From Typha latifolia (taxonomy: Eukaryota; Streptophyta; Magnoliopsida; Poales; Typhaceae): DNA of 64,000 bases. Each line of letters starts with the position of its first letter. The stretch's first letter is position 1. This document shows, one piece after another, positions 45,901 through 57,073 of the stretch. The notes under the pieces were generated by a model. That model was not told where the DNA came from, ran no database searches, and saw nothing but the letters and a program-made list of their open reading frames with translations. Location: positions 3,968,001 through 4,032,000 of the forward strand of contig CM034099.1 in the NCBI GenBank assembly GCA_019914945.1. Direction: 5' to 3'. Both the position numbers and the translations under genes were made by a program.

Positions 45901-48900
45901 ATACGTTCCATCAGAACAGATAACACGTGAAGTCAATAGTTACCAATCAAATAATCGGGAATATATTGTTTTTGCAAATCCATCCCTGCTGACAAGTGCT
46001 GAAGCAGGATCGAGTGATCTATTAATAACTTCTTCTCGTGTTACTATTAATCGTGTAATTAGTGCTTTTTCCAGTTTCTTGCAGTCACACCTGCAATAAG
46101 CATTATCTAATACATGTTTGCCATGAAAGAACTACAAGCATTTCCTTTCAGAAAGAGAGAAAAAATAAATTAAGTACACGTCTTAAAAGAAATTGATCAT
46201 ACATTAATAGTTCTGCTGTCGTTTCAAGATGGAACCTTGACTTCTCATCCTTTATTACAGATGAATCTGCTTCTTGCCCCTTTGTGAAATCAACATTTCC
46301 GAGATGAAGTATGGAAGCTACAACCCTGAATATAGCCTCCTGAAAAATTAATTTATCATTTGAAAACAATTATTTATTTTAGAAACAAGTATTACCTTAT
46401 GATTAAAAGAGACGGAAGTTGCTAACCTGTTCTTGCTCACTGATTCCAACTATATCCATGGCCCTTCTGGTTTCTAGATATTCATAAGCATCATCTATCC
46501 TCTCCACTTCAATGCAAGTGGACTGGTTTAGGTAATGAAATGATTTGGGGTCTGCCAGTTTGTACTTCTTGATATCCTGCCAATTAGATGGATTCCATGT
46601 TTGTTAAAAAAATATTCCACTTGAGAATGATATAGTGATTGAAAAAGATAAATGCTAGAAGGCCCAAGATTGAGCACTAGTCAGCATAATATACCTCGGG
46701 GGGTGCAGCACAAAGAAAGTAAAAGCAATGGTAGTTTCTTTCAGGACTATTGATTTGGCAAACACGAGACCTTTCAAGCAAGTAGGTTCTAACAGCAGCA
46801 CCAGATATCTTTCCATAGTCATCAAATTGGATCTCAACGAACTTACCAAACCGACTTCACCAAAATATCAAAGATGAAATGAGAAAATCCACAAGTTAAT
46901 TGGAGATAATCAAGCAGGATTAGACAACTATTATTTTAACTTTTATTAGTCTAATCAAAGTACACAATAAAAGAAAAGTATGACGAATATGATATAGGAA
47001 TGGCTTACCTGGAGTTGTTGTTCCGGACAGTTTTTGCATTCCCAAAGGCTTCAAGAACTGGATTAGACTGAATTAAGAACCAGAACAGATCAATCAAACA
47101 AAACCTCTCTCTAGACATCAAGGAAAAGAATAACAGTGGTACTTAGGATTTACATAAAATTAAGACAAATTCCCTAACTTACTTCTAGAACTTGCTGCTC
47201 AACAGACCTTCCTTCAGTTCCAGATCGTCCACCCAAGAATGCAAGATATCTCATGAGCATCTTTGTTGCTTCGGTTTTACCGGCACCACTTTCACCACTT
47301 ACCAAAATGGAGTTGTTTTTCCCTTCATGTATCATTGCCCTATTATCTTATTCATGTACTCATTTAGAAATAGGTTGAAGTACGCCAACTTGTGAGTCAT
47401 GAATGACATATAAGAGATCACCTGTAAGCAGATTCTGCGATTGCAAAACAGTGAGGACTCAGCTCTCCAATTTCTGCACCTTTATACTGTTCCATAGTCT
47501 CTTGGCTAACAAGATGAGGCAACCTTTGAAATGGGTTTATTGCAATCAAAATGTTGCCGGTGTATGTCTGCATATGCCAGAGAATATTCTCAACACAGTT
47601 TATGCAAATATCCGTATTACTCCCTTAAGCGTCAAGGGAAGCTGAAATAAACCGACTCACATAAATTTCGTTCTGTGCAAACCGGACAGCCAGGTTTTCT
47701 AGAACACCAGGTTCATGCAAGTATGATAATTTTGTCATGTCATCTACTCCTCCTGGCGGAGCTTCTGTATCTTTTGGAAACACCTTCGATACATCTGCAA
47801 CAACCTATGATGATAAATCAAGTAGGACCCGTGTCAATCTACATAATTCTGCATAACTTTCATAGTAGGCGTACTAAAAGTCCAAAGTACCAAGAGTTGC
47901 AATTTCTATGGTTCAAATGGTGTGATATTCATAGTTATGAACTTTCTTATTTGAAGTACTAAAATACTAGTTAAAGTCACTAGCTAATTCAGTTTTCTCT
48001 GCATTCTTCGGTTGACTTTCGCCTACAATAGATGTCACTGGCGAACACATTATAGTCGGAGTAACTTTTGGTTATTCGGTGTGCAGGGAGCTAGAGACCT
48101 TAATGTGCCTGCTGATTATGTTATCTGGTTTCTCCAGCTGTGAGAGGATATAAACATTCTTCTCCATCAAATCTATTAGTTTCTCTTTGACCCCACATAA
48201 GTGCCTTGGAAATGCACATACATGTGAAAGGAAAGGTGTTTATGTCCAGTAAATTTTAATCAAGGATGGTTAGAAACTTAGAATTTTATTCTATGGATAA
48301 TTATTTATGTTGACATTTGGGGCTCATCAATGACGCAACAACAATCAAGTCATTAACAAATAGGGAAAGTATTGTTTTTATGCTTAAAATTGTTTCCTTT
48401 CTATTTTATATTCTTCTTGCTAGTGGAAGCCAGAAGGGGTGTTCTTAATCATCTTATAGGAGGGAACTTTACTAAAGAAGCTCTAAGTTTTTGTGGGACA
48501 GGTTCCATCAAATGAAAAATCTTTGTTCTTCATCACTGCCCTTTCTCTTCTATTACAGCCAGGCCAATCCCTCCACTAACCTAAGATAAAGTTGATAACC
48601 CAATACCTTCCATTTGAACTCCCTCAGCAATGGCGGTAGATCACAGGTGAATTATAGAAACTTTGACAGGATTTATTTGACATACCCAACAAAATCTAGA
48701 GCTTATGCAGAACCACCAACTGAAATTCAGAATGTGACAACTGTAATGCCTACTTGAGTACCACTATGGCATGGAAGGAGGCAAAAACAAAATATTCCTT
48801 CCAGCATCTCCATGTATCTCTTCCTCTAATCCCCCACAAACGATAACATGATTTAACAATATAAGTATGAAACAGAACATGCATGGAGGGTCTACAAGAA

Positions 48901-50407
48901 GCTTGCCAACTGGTCAAAGCAATGAATGCTATGCACAAAATTAACTCAAATCTTTATACAAAGTTGCACCCTACAGATTTAATTATGTAGATAAAATTCT
49001 GTCCAAAAAAATTCTGGTTATGATAACAAAAGTGAAGATTTGATACAAAAAACAAAGGGATATATGATGGAAACAAATATCAAGACATATGATCCAAATA
49101 TGTATAAGTCCATCAACCATAGAAAGCAATGCGGCAAGCATCAACAGTGATTTGCACATTCATGTATAAAGTAAGACAAATCGAGCATATCTTATGTCAC
49201 ATAAATGTACAATGTATCCATATTTATGTGTGTATGACTGTATCTATTTATTTATTACGTGACCCCAATGTATATGAATCTGTAACATGTATGAGTTGGA
49301 CAATCCACTTAATCATAGCTGACATAAATTGAACATATAAGACTTGTGAGCAGGTGAGAGTCTCCTTAAGAGAATGTGGTGGAGTACTAATCCAACAAGA
49401 CCATCATTTCTTGTGCGTACAGACCTACTTAATGTTCTAAAGTTATAGTCTAGCCCTTTGTTATAAGAAAATAAGATACACGATCAGCTTCTATCAGTAT
49501 AACATTTAAACATGTCACTTCAAAAGAAAAATATATTGTTCCTCATCCAGGAAGCAACAGAGTTGAGATTTGTGAAACTCTACTCTATAGTGTAAAATAT
49601 ATCATGTCAATTGTTGAAACCATACCGTCTTCCCATTGGTTGTATTCACATGGACCTCATGATTCTTAATCTGGAAAACCTCCCCATCAATCCAAGCTAA
49701 AACTGGATCTTCAACCCATACATGAGAACCTACAATAATGTTAACTGGTGTTCCCTGCAAAGTAAGTAAAAGTTAGAACTTAAAAGTTCCATCATTCATG
49801 AATATAAAACATTTTGGTACTTCAGGAATATACCACCTATAGGCATTAGTTAAATGTTTCAATAGGGAAAAAGTGCCTTTAATTGGATATATGCTATAAC
49901 ATCTTCAATCAAATGAGAATTGTTCATTCTTTAGAAAACTGTTTGTATCAACAAGCATAACTTTACTTTCAATAAATGCACAATAATCACTTGCTGATGA
50001 ACAACTTATATGTATGAAAACGGTCCTAAGATTAGAAAAGTTCTTCAAATAAAAATCCCTAGTTCTGAGTACGATCCACTTAATCTACATACCTATCCAG
50101 CGTAAGTTAATTAACTGAAATCAAGTTCAACCGTGAAACTACAACTCCAAGACAGAGAAATTAGAAACAATAACCCGGTATGCATGCATCACCCTATGGA
50201 GAAACCAAATCGCAACTAAAATACCTAACAGCATGAGAAGAACAAATAAATTTCGCAGGTGAATTTATGATTATTGCCGGCCCTCGATCTCTAGTCCAGA
50301 AATTGATCTAAAATTCGATAACCCTATTTCTTATTCCGGTCGATAATTTATAACGACGACAACGCACAATGCGACTCCAAGTTAGAGAAATTAGATACGA
50401 TTACCAT
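33917..50407 (-). CDS. Class XI myosin heavy chain B with 13-copy coiled-coil exon array (predicted ~1,986 residues)
   Basis: Same architecture as copy A. Start codon 50405-50407 is the last codon of exon 1, with in-frame TAA just upstream and donor GTAATC. Exons before the array: 49626-49754, 47661-47804, 47422-47567, 47183-47339, 47009-47067, 46695-46854, 46427-46576, 46203-46339, 45944-46090, 45714-45815, 45558-45615, 45335-45436, 45153-45190, 44885-45011, 44627-44797, 44374-44505, 44174-44283, 44016-44076, 43406-43583, 43012-43217, 42693-42812, 42513-42611, 42144-42341 (2,934 nt with the ATG). The array gives 531 codons. Tail: 36571-36691, 36417-36467, 36252-36317, 35941-36111, 35630-35746, 35350-35535, 35145-35279, 34992-35062, 34795-34894, 34661-34717, 34488-34544, 34328-34408, 34137-34219, 33917-34040. 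All phases close on TAG at 33917-33919. P-loop GESGAGKT is at 47273-47296. No inactivating change seen. Confidence 0.92.
36731..37393. mobile_element. Probable solo LTR in myosin B intron
   Basis: A 663-bp block absent from gene A. It starts TGTTGAG and ends CTTAACA, a short imperfect inverted repeat with TG...CA ends as in LTRs. The flank on the left is CATAA and on the right TAAGG, so no clean 5-bp target duplication is visible; a CATAA occurs at both sides if the right end is set two bases earlier. No coding region. Class is inferred from ends and size only. Confidence 0.5.
36820..37000. repeat. ~82-bp imperfect tandem repeat rich in CGTTCGAAC
   Basis: Two units, aligned by CGTTCACAAATA at 36856 and 36938, contain GTTCGAA palindromes several times (GCGTTCGAACGC, CCGTTCGAACAC). 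It lies inside the probable LTR and may be part of its regulatory region. Confidence 0.7.
37472..38280. mobile_element. Non-autonomous hAT-like DNA element (809 bp)
   Basis: Flanked by a perfect 8-bp direct repeat ACTGTGAC at 37464-37471 and 38281-38288, the target-site length of the hAT superfamily. Ends are inverted and imperfect: left CAAGGATTCGAGTTTCGG, right (reverse complement) CAAGGTTCCAAAAATCGG, with CGATCCCGAT words inside both. The interior is mostly a (GA)n-type simple repeat (37640-37980) plus AT-rich sequence; no transposase. Gene A lacks it. Confidence 0.8.
40620..40724 (-). other. 35-residue array exon (one heptad missing), gene B
   Basis: 105 nt with the same internal 21-nt loss as 17404-17508 in gene A (ALEE joined directly to LFEKSEDAE). 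It is the first array exon 5' of the long intron 40203-40619, as in gene A. Confidence 0.88.
41033..41134 (-). other. 34-residue array exon (41-residue type minus one heptad), gene B
   Basis: 102 nt, open. It shares the one-residue loss near the start with 17819-17941 of gene A, and has lost a further 21 nt (NEDTER in place of the longer [13 protein letters not shown]). This second loss is specific to gene B, so it followed the gene duplication. Confidence 0.86.
41347..42143 (-). repeat. Long intron at the 5' border of array B
   Basis: A 797-nt intron, the counterpart of 18140-18865 in gene A, with the shared TTTAGCTCCCA segment near 41681. Relatives of it occur three more times inside array A. 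Confidence 0.75.
47805..49625 (-). other. Large motor intron of myosin B (1.8 kb), no gene
   Basis: Homologous in part to 27412-30178 of gene A but lacking about 1 kb found there. AT-rich. No element termini or coding similarity seen. Confidence 0.6.
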
Positions 50408-50930
50408 CGATTATACGACGAAGAGCAGGCGATCCGAATAGACGACGGGTACGACTCGATCGCAACTGATGCGTTTCGATCGGAGATCGGAGAGAGAAGT
50501 ATGAGGAAGGAGTTGACGGGATTCTTGCGACGGTTCGGCCTGGCCTCCCTCCTTGGCCTCTCTCCTCCTCCTCCTCCTCTTCTCTCTCTCTCTCTCTCTC
50601 TACTCCTTGATCTCGTCTTCCTTTCTCTCTCTCCTCTGACCGCTTCCGGTCTATTCCTCTCATTGTAATGGAAGGGGTTAGCGTTGGATGGAGACTTAGT
50701 GGGCTGCACACCAGCGGCGCGCGCGTAAGCTGCTCGTCTTCGAGACGGGAACGAAGACATCGAGGGAATTCAAATAATTCCCTGCGAGTTTATGGTCCCC
50801 TGTTGGGCGATTGTTTATAGGGGAAATGGCGTCCGACGGACAGCTGGTAGCATCTGGTTCGACAACCTGATATATCGTTGCCACGTCAGCTAGTTCGCGA
50901 AACAGCTCGTGAGAACTGTTCCTGGGGCAC
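50408..50930 (-). promoter_or_regulatory. Myosin B 5' UTR and proximal promoter
   Basis: Conserved with 30909-31430, including a CT-rich tract (about 50560-50610 on the plus strand), the GGGCTGCACACCAGCGGCGCG segment and the ATGGCGTCCGACGGACAGCT segment. Conservation of this flank in both copies suggests both promoters were duplicated whole. Confidence 0.55.
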
Positions 50931-52187
50931 GGCTCAGATAATTTTTTCTTTATTTAAGGACTTTTATCAGTTTATGTCATCATGCCTCCGCCCTATTATT
51001 ATTATTATTATTTAAAAAAATTTCTTATGTTATCTTAAAATTTTAATGATGTCCTAGTTAAATCTATATTTTTAGAATTTGAATTCGATAACTCTCCTAT
51101 AATATAAACCTCTTTAATTATTTTTTCTCTGTTTGATTTAAGTTGAGAGTAACTCTAGTTAGAGTGGTAGATAAACGCTTGTGGACTTGTAAAGCTTATA
51201 GAGTCAACTTGTTTATAGCCCGACTCGAGCTCTAAATGAGTTAATCCAAGATCGAGATCTTATCCAACAGCAGCCCATCGTCATTTACTATATATCAAAT
51301 GCAACAAACACTCTCTTATTAAGGTTGAAGAAATATTTAGCTATTTTTCAATTTAATATTTTAATAACATTTTAATAATGGGTTCAAACTATTTACGCAA
51401 GGTAGTTGACAAAATTTTACCTTTTTAAGATTGCGAAATGGGATTTGCAATCTGGCCAGTAGATTGGATTGGGACCCATAAACTTAAAATGGGCCTATTC
51501 TTTTTAAAGTTTCTTATTTTCGTGCATATTTTTTAGAAATTGTATTTATATGTGTTTTTCTCACACGGCACTTTGACAACTCAAAATTTGAACCATTTGC
51601 TAATTAAAATGTAAAAAGACCCTTAATTAGCCATATATAAGAATAAGAGAGGGTATTTTTGCTTTAATTTTTTTATAAATTATTTAGAATATTGCTGTCA
51701 AAATAATCGAGTCAGCTTGAGCTCTGCTCGATAAGGCTCAATCAAGCTCAATTTAAAATTGAGTTGAGTTAAGCTTGATCTTTAAAATATGCTTGAAAAT
51801 AATTTCAAACCAAGTTTGATCATAAGCTGGCTTGATCAAATAAGCTCAATAAGACTCGATAAGACTCGATATATATATATATATATATATATACTATAAT
51901 TTTTTTATATTATAATATTTACTTAAGTGAATTGTTATGTATATTTTTAAATTAGTTTTATTTGAAGTTTGATTCAAGCTTATAATAAGCTTAATTTAAT
52001 GCAAGCTAGATCGGGCTGGAAATTTGGCTTGAATATTGGGCTTCATGGGCCAATTATCCATTCACATCCGGAGTAGAAGAACGACTCACTCGGCTCGGGA
52101 ACGTCGCGTTCGCAGATGTAACAACAAAAAAATGGAGGTTTTAAGCTTCGATTAGCCGTCAAGCTCGGAGTATCTCGGAAATCCCAA
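50931..52187. other. Intergenic between myosin B and the twin-CX9C gene
   Basis: AT-rich. 51720-51860 contains many short AAGCTCAA/CTCGATAA words, followed by an (AT)n run at about 51871-51893. The last 150 bases are the shared promoter side of the twin-CX9C gene. The duplicated block ends near 52095. Confidence 0.6.
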
Positions 52188-54491
52188 ATGGGGATCGGCC
52201 GGATCAAAGCTGAGGGGACGGCGTCGGCGGCTGCTCCCTGCGTTGAGCTGAGAGCAGCATACCACAATTGCTTCAATAGGTTGTGCACTTGTGCTCCTCT
52301 CTTCTTGCATCGGGAACTATTTTTTATTCTAATTCTAGTGGTTTTTAATGGAGGGGGGGTCAATTCGATGCAGGTGGTATTCGGAGAAGTTCTCGAAGGG
52401 GCAGTGGGACAAGGAGGAGTGCGTCGTCGAGTGGGACAAGTATAGAGCCTGTCTCGCCGTGAGCTCCCTCTTTAACCCCTTTTCTGCTACTTTATTTGTG
52501 GGATTTGAGTACTTTGTTCCTTGGTTGAGAATTGAGATGGCTATTTGTTTTTTAGCTTTAAGTCTGACGAAATTAGCGTAAAAAAGTTATTTTTTGGGGG
52601 GTTTATTTTTGAATTCTTGTTCCTGGAATTGCTGGATGTAAGATTTCGTGATATCTCTCCCCTTTTCTTAAATCCAGTAAGGCAGGAAAATTCACATTGC
52701 ATCCAATCACCAAGGTAAGGTTCTGCAGGCCTGCTTATAATTCGTTGTTCTTAAAGTGTTGCATGCTAGAGATCTCTTTGGCCTGTTTTTGTATGTATTT
52801 AAACTAAACTGGGTTTATTAGAAGAAGGTAGTAATCAAAAGCAAGAGGAAATTTTTGGGTTATGTTTCACCATTTTCTCAAAGTTCCATCTTTTATATTT
52901 TAGGAAACTTGTCACTTCTCTGAAAAAAAAAGAAAAAAAAAATAGGAAGCCTGTCTCCAGATCTGCATTAGGTTTAGGGTTTATAATGTGCTACTAGTTT
53001 AAAATTTGCCAAGTACACAATGAGTAACTGTAATGGATAAAATTTGGTTGGTCCATGATACACATGAGAATTTTCAGTTTTTTTATCTTCACATAGGATT
53101 GGGTGTGGGTTTGTGCTATTGAATTTAGCGATAATTATACCTAGTCCCAGTAGTAGTCCTCTTGTGTAGCTCCGTCAGCCCTTAATGGTAGGCAGACTAA
53201 AGATTGCACATCGCAGTCTAAGCGTGCTTGCTTTGCGCACCGGCACAGCAGAATGATAAGCTTTACCAAGATTTACTGGGTGGAAAATCGAATTACTTCA
53301 ATGAAATAGTATATTTGTCCTTTGTTCAACAATGTACCCTAAATCCTGCAAAATAAATGTAATATTGTCATCCTTTTTCCAGAGTTGGCAACAGTTATTA
53401 GTTTCGTGCCATTAGGACCTGTTTGTGTTGTCTCAATCTGAGACAGTACAGTACATGTTCATTTACCAGCATGGGTAAAGTGTTGATGCAACAATCAATA
53501 TTTCTCTTAGAATGATTTAAACTTTTTTGTCTGAGAATCAACCTCAAATGTAGGAAGGAACATGTGGTGGATGTAACAACTCTCTATATATTATTAGGTA
53601 TGCGATAATTTCATTAACATATTTTCCAAAGGACTCTTAGAGAGCATATTCCTGTACTTCACCAGTGTGAATGGCAACTTCTCTTAACATTGAAATTTGA
53701 AAGTTCTTAGTTTATTTACCATCTTGTGGATTAAGGCCCAAATCAGTGGCCCCACGTTTTTCATCCTTTATAATGTTGCCTCTCTTATAGGTTGGATGTC
53801 TAATGACTCAGGCTTTTAGTCTGTTTCTGAATCATGAACGATTTTTTTTTTCTTCCAGAAATTTTAGCCCCTTGTGACCTTAAGTTTGCTATGTTTTCTT
53901 ACACTGTAATGATAGTAAAATTGTACTTGCAAGAATTGAGATCTGTTACTTAAATCAGTCCTAATTTTGCATATAGTATAGGGGCAGTAGGATGTGGTAA
54001 TATCATAATAGAGATAAGCCTCCGCCAGAGCCCATCTTATAGCGATCTACTCTAAATGTTCTCTAGCAAGTGAACTGCATGTCTATGATGGAAATTTCTT
54101 CGAGTCAATCGTAATTATGCGACAATGTTGTGTCTTCAAAGTTTTTCAGACAACCTGGTTTGGGGAAGCAACTCTTCTTCAACCTATTAAGCATCCTTAT
54201 AATTGTATTTTGCATTGATCTTTTGTGCAAGTTCTATTAAACTGACATTGGCTTGCTCTGATCACTTACGGAAATCTCTCTCTTTTAGCCAAATTTTCAC
54301 CTTTTCAGAATCAGTTTTTGATGTCTTCAATCTCCTTGGTCTTAAAATTTAGCTTGAATTTCAGTTTCTGCTTGCAGCAACATTTGGAAGACAAGAATCT
54401 GAGAAAGATATTACAAGAGTCAGAAGCCTCTACTTATTCTATTAAATGTGACTCTGATTCATCATCTGAAGCCGAAGGCACTTCCCATTGA
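52188..54491 (+). CDS. Twin-CX9C protein, MDM35/TRIAP1 family (At4g33100-like), 96 residues
   Basis: Three exons: 52188-52279, 52374-52458 and 54378-54491, giving 96 residues plus TGA. The protein opens MGIGRIKAEGTASAAAPCVE. It has two CX9C motifs, C-VELRAAYHN-C and C-VVEWDKYRA-C, between which lies FNRWYSEKFSKGQWDKEE, nearly identical to the plant family. Mdm35/TRIAP1 proteins fold in the mitochondrial intermembrane space by Mia40-type disulfide relay and carry PRELI/Ups lipid-transfer proteins. The C-terminal part (QHLEDKNLRKILQESE, then an acidic serine-rich end) is family-typical. The 1.9-kb second intron holds no gene. A possible extra exon near 52690 would break the frame and is not used. 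Confidence 0.9.
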
Positions 54492-54928
54492 CAAGAAATT
54501 AAAGAGCGAGGTTCATTGTTTTTCTTTTTCCTCTTTCCCCCCCTCAATTGTTAACTCTTGTAAAATTCTCCAAAACTCTTGACTGATAATATTGTTATGC
54601 AAACCCCTGCGCTGCTATTTTTACATTTAGTTTTAGCTTTTGGAGGTTATAGTTCTGACACTGTCCTACAAATGAAATCAGAAAATTTTCATGTCCACAA
54701 GAAAGATTGGTTTCGTCACTGGTAAAGTATGTAATTGATAATTCAATGCTTGTTTGCAAACTGCTATATTAGTTACATGGGGAGAAAGCATAGAGAAAAG
54801 GAAATCCAATCCTCTCCTCTGAATTGGCAGTCTTCTACAGTGAGTTCAACATTTACATTGCATCTCAGGCAAGTTGTAGTCAGGAGAAAACTTGGACATG
54901 TGGAGTATTAGAATCTAGCACTTGATGC
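54492..54928. other. Short spacer between convergent genes
   Basis: The twin-CX9C gene (plus) and the WRKY gene (minus) converge here; this contains both 3' ends. No other feature seen. Confidence 0.6.
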
Positions 54929-55704
54929 TCATGAACCTGAAAGGATTTTGCATCCAGCTACAAGATACTGACCCGAGGTGGCGTCTTGGGTTGTGTAGTA
55001 AACTACTCCAGGACTCATGTGGTTATGAACACCTTCATAGGTGGTAATGACATAGCCTGGATCTTCCCTGTCTCTTTCCACTCTCTTCTTCACCGAGCAG
55101 CCCTCCGTCGAACATCGGTAGTAGTTCCTGTTCATCCCAAGCCATCCACAAGGGAGATGTTAGTCACTGGTATTTCTTAGCATGGTCAGGTATTACCTCC
55201 TTTTTTTTTCCAATTTAATTGATCTCATGAGCTTGTTTACATACCTTGGATTAGGGCTATTCTTGACTGACTTCTTGCCATACTTCCTCCACTTGAATCC
55301 ATCATCCAAGATCTCCACCTCAGACTTCATCCTGAACGCAATCCTTCCTGTCCATGGCCTCTCCATCTCCCCACTACATTTCCTCCAACCATTAGCATAC
55401 ATCTCACACAGAAGAAGCTTAATTCTCATTTCACTCCTTACCTTCCACTATTCTCCATCAATGGAGGGGCAGTACTTGCACTATCCACAGGTTGCCCAAA
55501 TGAAGCTTGCGGCAGTGCCAGTGCCAGTCCGTCGTCGAACAAGTTGAAGTCAGACAGATCAAATGAAGTAGCAGTAGTGGCGGTGGTCTGATCTGAGTTG
55601 AAATAGTGGTAAGGTGTGCATGTGGGAGAAGAAGAAGAGCTGGTAGTTCCTTGTCCTTGGGGGAAGAAGTATGCCATATCACTCATGTCATACACTGCAG
55701 CCAT
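54929..55704 (-). CDS. WRKY transcription factor, group IIc, WRKYGKK variant (WRKY50/51-like)
   Basis: Exons 55442-55704, 55245-55373 and 54929-55127 give 196 residues and stop TGA at 54929-54931. The N-terminus is acidic and serine/threonine-rich (YFFPQGQG, then DLSDFNLFDDGLAL). The DNA-binding domain reads DDGFKWRKYGKKSVKN, then a zinc finger with C-X4-C-X23-H-X-H spacing (CSTEGC to HNH). An intron splits the domain after PNPR, as is standard for this family. The heptapeptide is WRKYGKK instead of WRKYGQK, as in Arabidopsis WRKY50 and WRKY51, which act in salicylic/jasmonic acid signalling and favour a site other than the classic W-box. An upstream in-frame ATG at 55723-55725 could add seven residues; I chose MAAVYDMSD by family resemblance. 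Confidence 0.92.
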
Positions 55705-57073
55705 GGTCTCTCTTCGATCCCTCAATGACGATCATACCTTTATTGTGATCATATTAATACTTGGCTGTGGCATAGTTGATGGATGATCACCTTCGCGGTG
55801 AGCTTCCTCACAATCAGTGGAAGCTTCTCTGCTATTGCTTAGTTTCCGCCGCCATTTTCATGGCCAATCCTGTTGCGTGAAACGTCACAAGGTCCTTAGT
55901 ACTCCATGCGGCTATGATTGACTCGTCTGTGTGTCAGCCGCCACAGGATCTCAATTGCATCATGATATCTAACTTCCAGTCACGGCTCGCCACGTGAAAA
56001 TCACACGTTGGTTAATCAACGGATGAGTCGTATCCAAATCCAACACTAGGAACCTTCTTGGACGAACCATGCATGCCGATTCGTCCCTCTCTTCCTGAAG
56101 GTCCGAAGAAGAAGGTTTAAGCTTTGACTTGGGTTTTGATCTCCATTCTTAGTTTCTTTTAGTAGCTTGATTAATTTAAAGACTTCTCCTGCTATGGATA
56201 ACTATGTTTATCTTCTATCTAATTTCGGAAGCGGCCCCAGTGTAAGTCAAACATTACGGTCATATTTTAATACTTATGCCGCAATCTTATTTGCTAGATT
56301 ACAGTTTAGATATTCTCATCTTGCAAACAATCACATTTAATTGTTCATGCCTTCGTACTAATCGATGCACATGCGCTAAGACCAATCTGCATCCCAAAAG
56401 ACAAATCCTTAAAAGTCTATCAAGATTCAAGCATTCAAGCTCAGTTTAGGAAAAGTCTCTAAACTCAAACCAAACAAGACTTTAAAGAACTATTTACCGG
56501 TTAAAAATGTAACTCAAAAAGAAGATAATTAACGGGTTTGAAAACCAATCATATGCTGCCAAGTACCCCGATTACAATATGATCTGCTACCATATTCTAC
56601 AAAGACGTGGGAGAGCTAGACATTTTGATGTTTTAAGAGAATTCCTTCTCATTATTAAACTTAATAATTATTTACTTTGTCTCACTTGATCCCCTAGCAG
56701 TCCATGGAACAAACATTTCAGGAGAATGAAACACATCTATTGAATTGCACAAATCAAACAGGCCAAATAATCTTTTGCCCACATTCAGATGAAACAAACA
56801 TATTGACGATTTGGCTTGCATAGTTAAAGACTTATAGGACAACAAGTTTTAGCTTCAAATGATCCTGAAATCATCATCTAATCTTGTCCTCAGCTCATCA
56901 GCAAACAAGTTGCAAACTATAGTGATCACTAAATAAACATACAAGCAATTGCAAGTATACCTTATATAGCATCAAAGGGCCCAGTGTCATTCATGTTTCC
57001 ACATGGATATGGACATATGGTTTTGGTGAAGAGTGAGGTTGATAGCAACTGAAAGCAGCCTCAGAGTGCGGCA
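55705..57073. promoter_or_regulatory. WRKY promoter side and spacer to the AP2-like pseudogene
   Basis: Head-to-head intergenic region of 1.4 kb. It contains TTGACT W-box cores at 55918-55923 and 56124-56129, and a CACGTG G-box at 55991-55996. W-boxes in WRKY promoters often serve auto- or cross-regulation; that role is inferred. Nothing else recognised from 56200 to 57050. Confidence 0.45.

Larger units (their letters stand above)
33620..52100 (-). repeat. Segmental tandem duplication, copy B (myosin B with flanks)
   Basis: Direct counterpart of 5.99-32.65 kb. It keeps the short motor intron lacking the 2.8-kb insert and the smaller 13-exon array, so it is probably nearer the pre-duplication state. 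It has gained two insertions of its own in the intron 3' of the array. Confidence 0.85.

Noticed and set aside
52680..52718. Candidate extra exon of the twin-CX9C gene ending before GTAAGG
   Set aside because: The piece after the inner AG is 29 nt and would shift the frame. Direct joining of 52458 to 54378 gives the family-typical C-terminus.
55374..55441. Open reading through the first WRKY intron (RSEMRIKLLLCEMYANG frame)
   Set aside because: The 68-nt segment has GTAAGG and GTAG borders and resembles nothing in the family. Removing it joins the exons in the frame that gives the WRKY domain.
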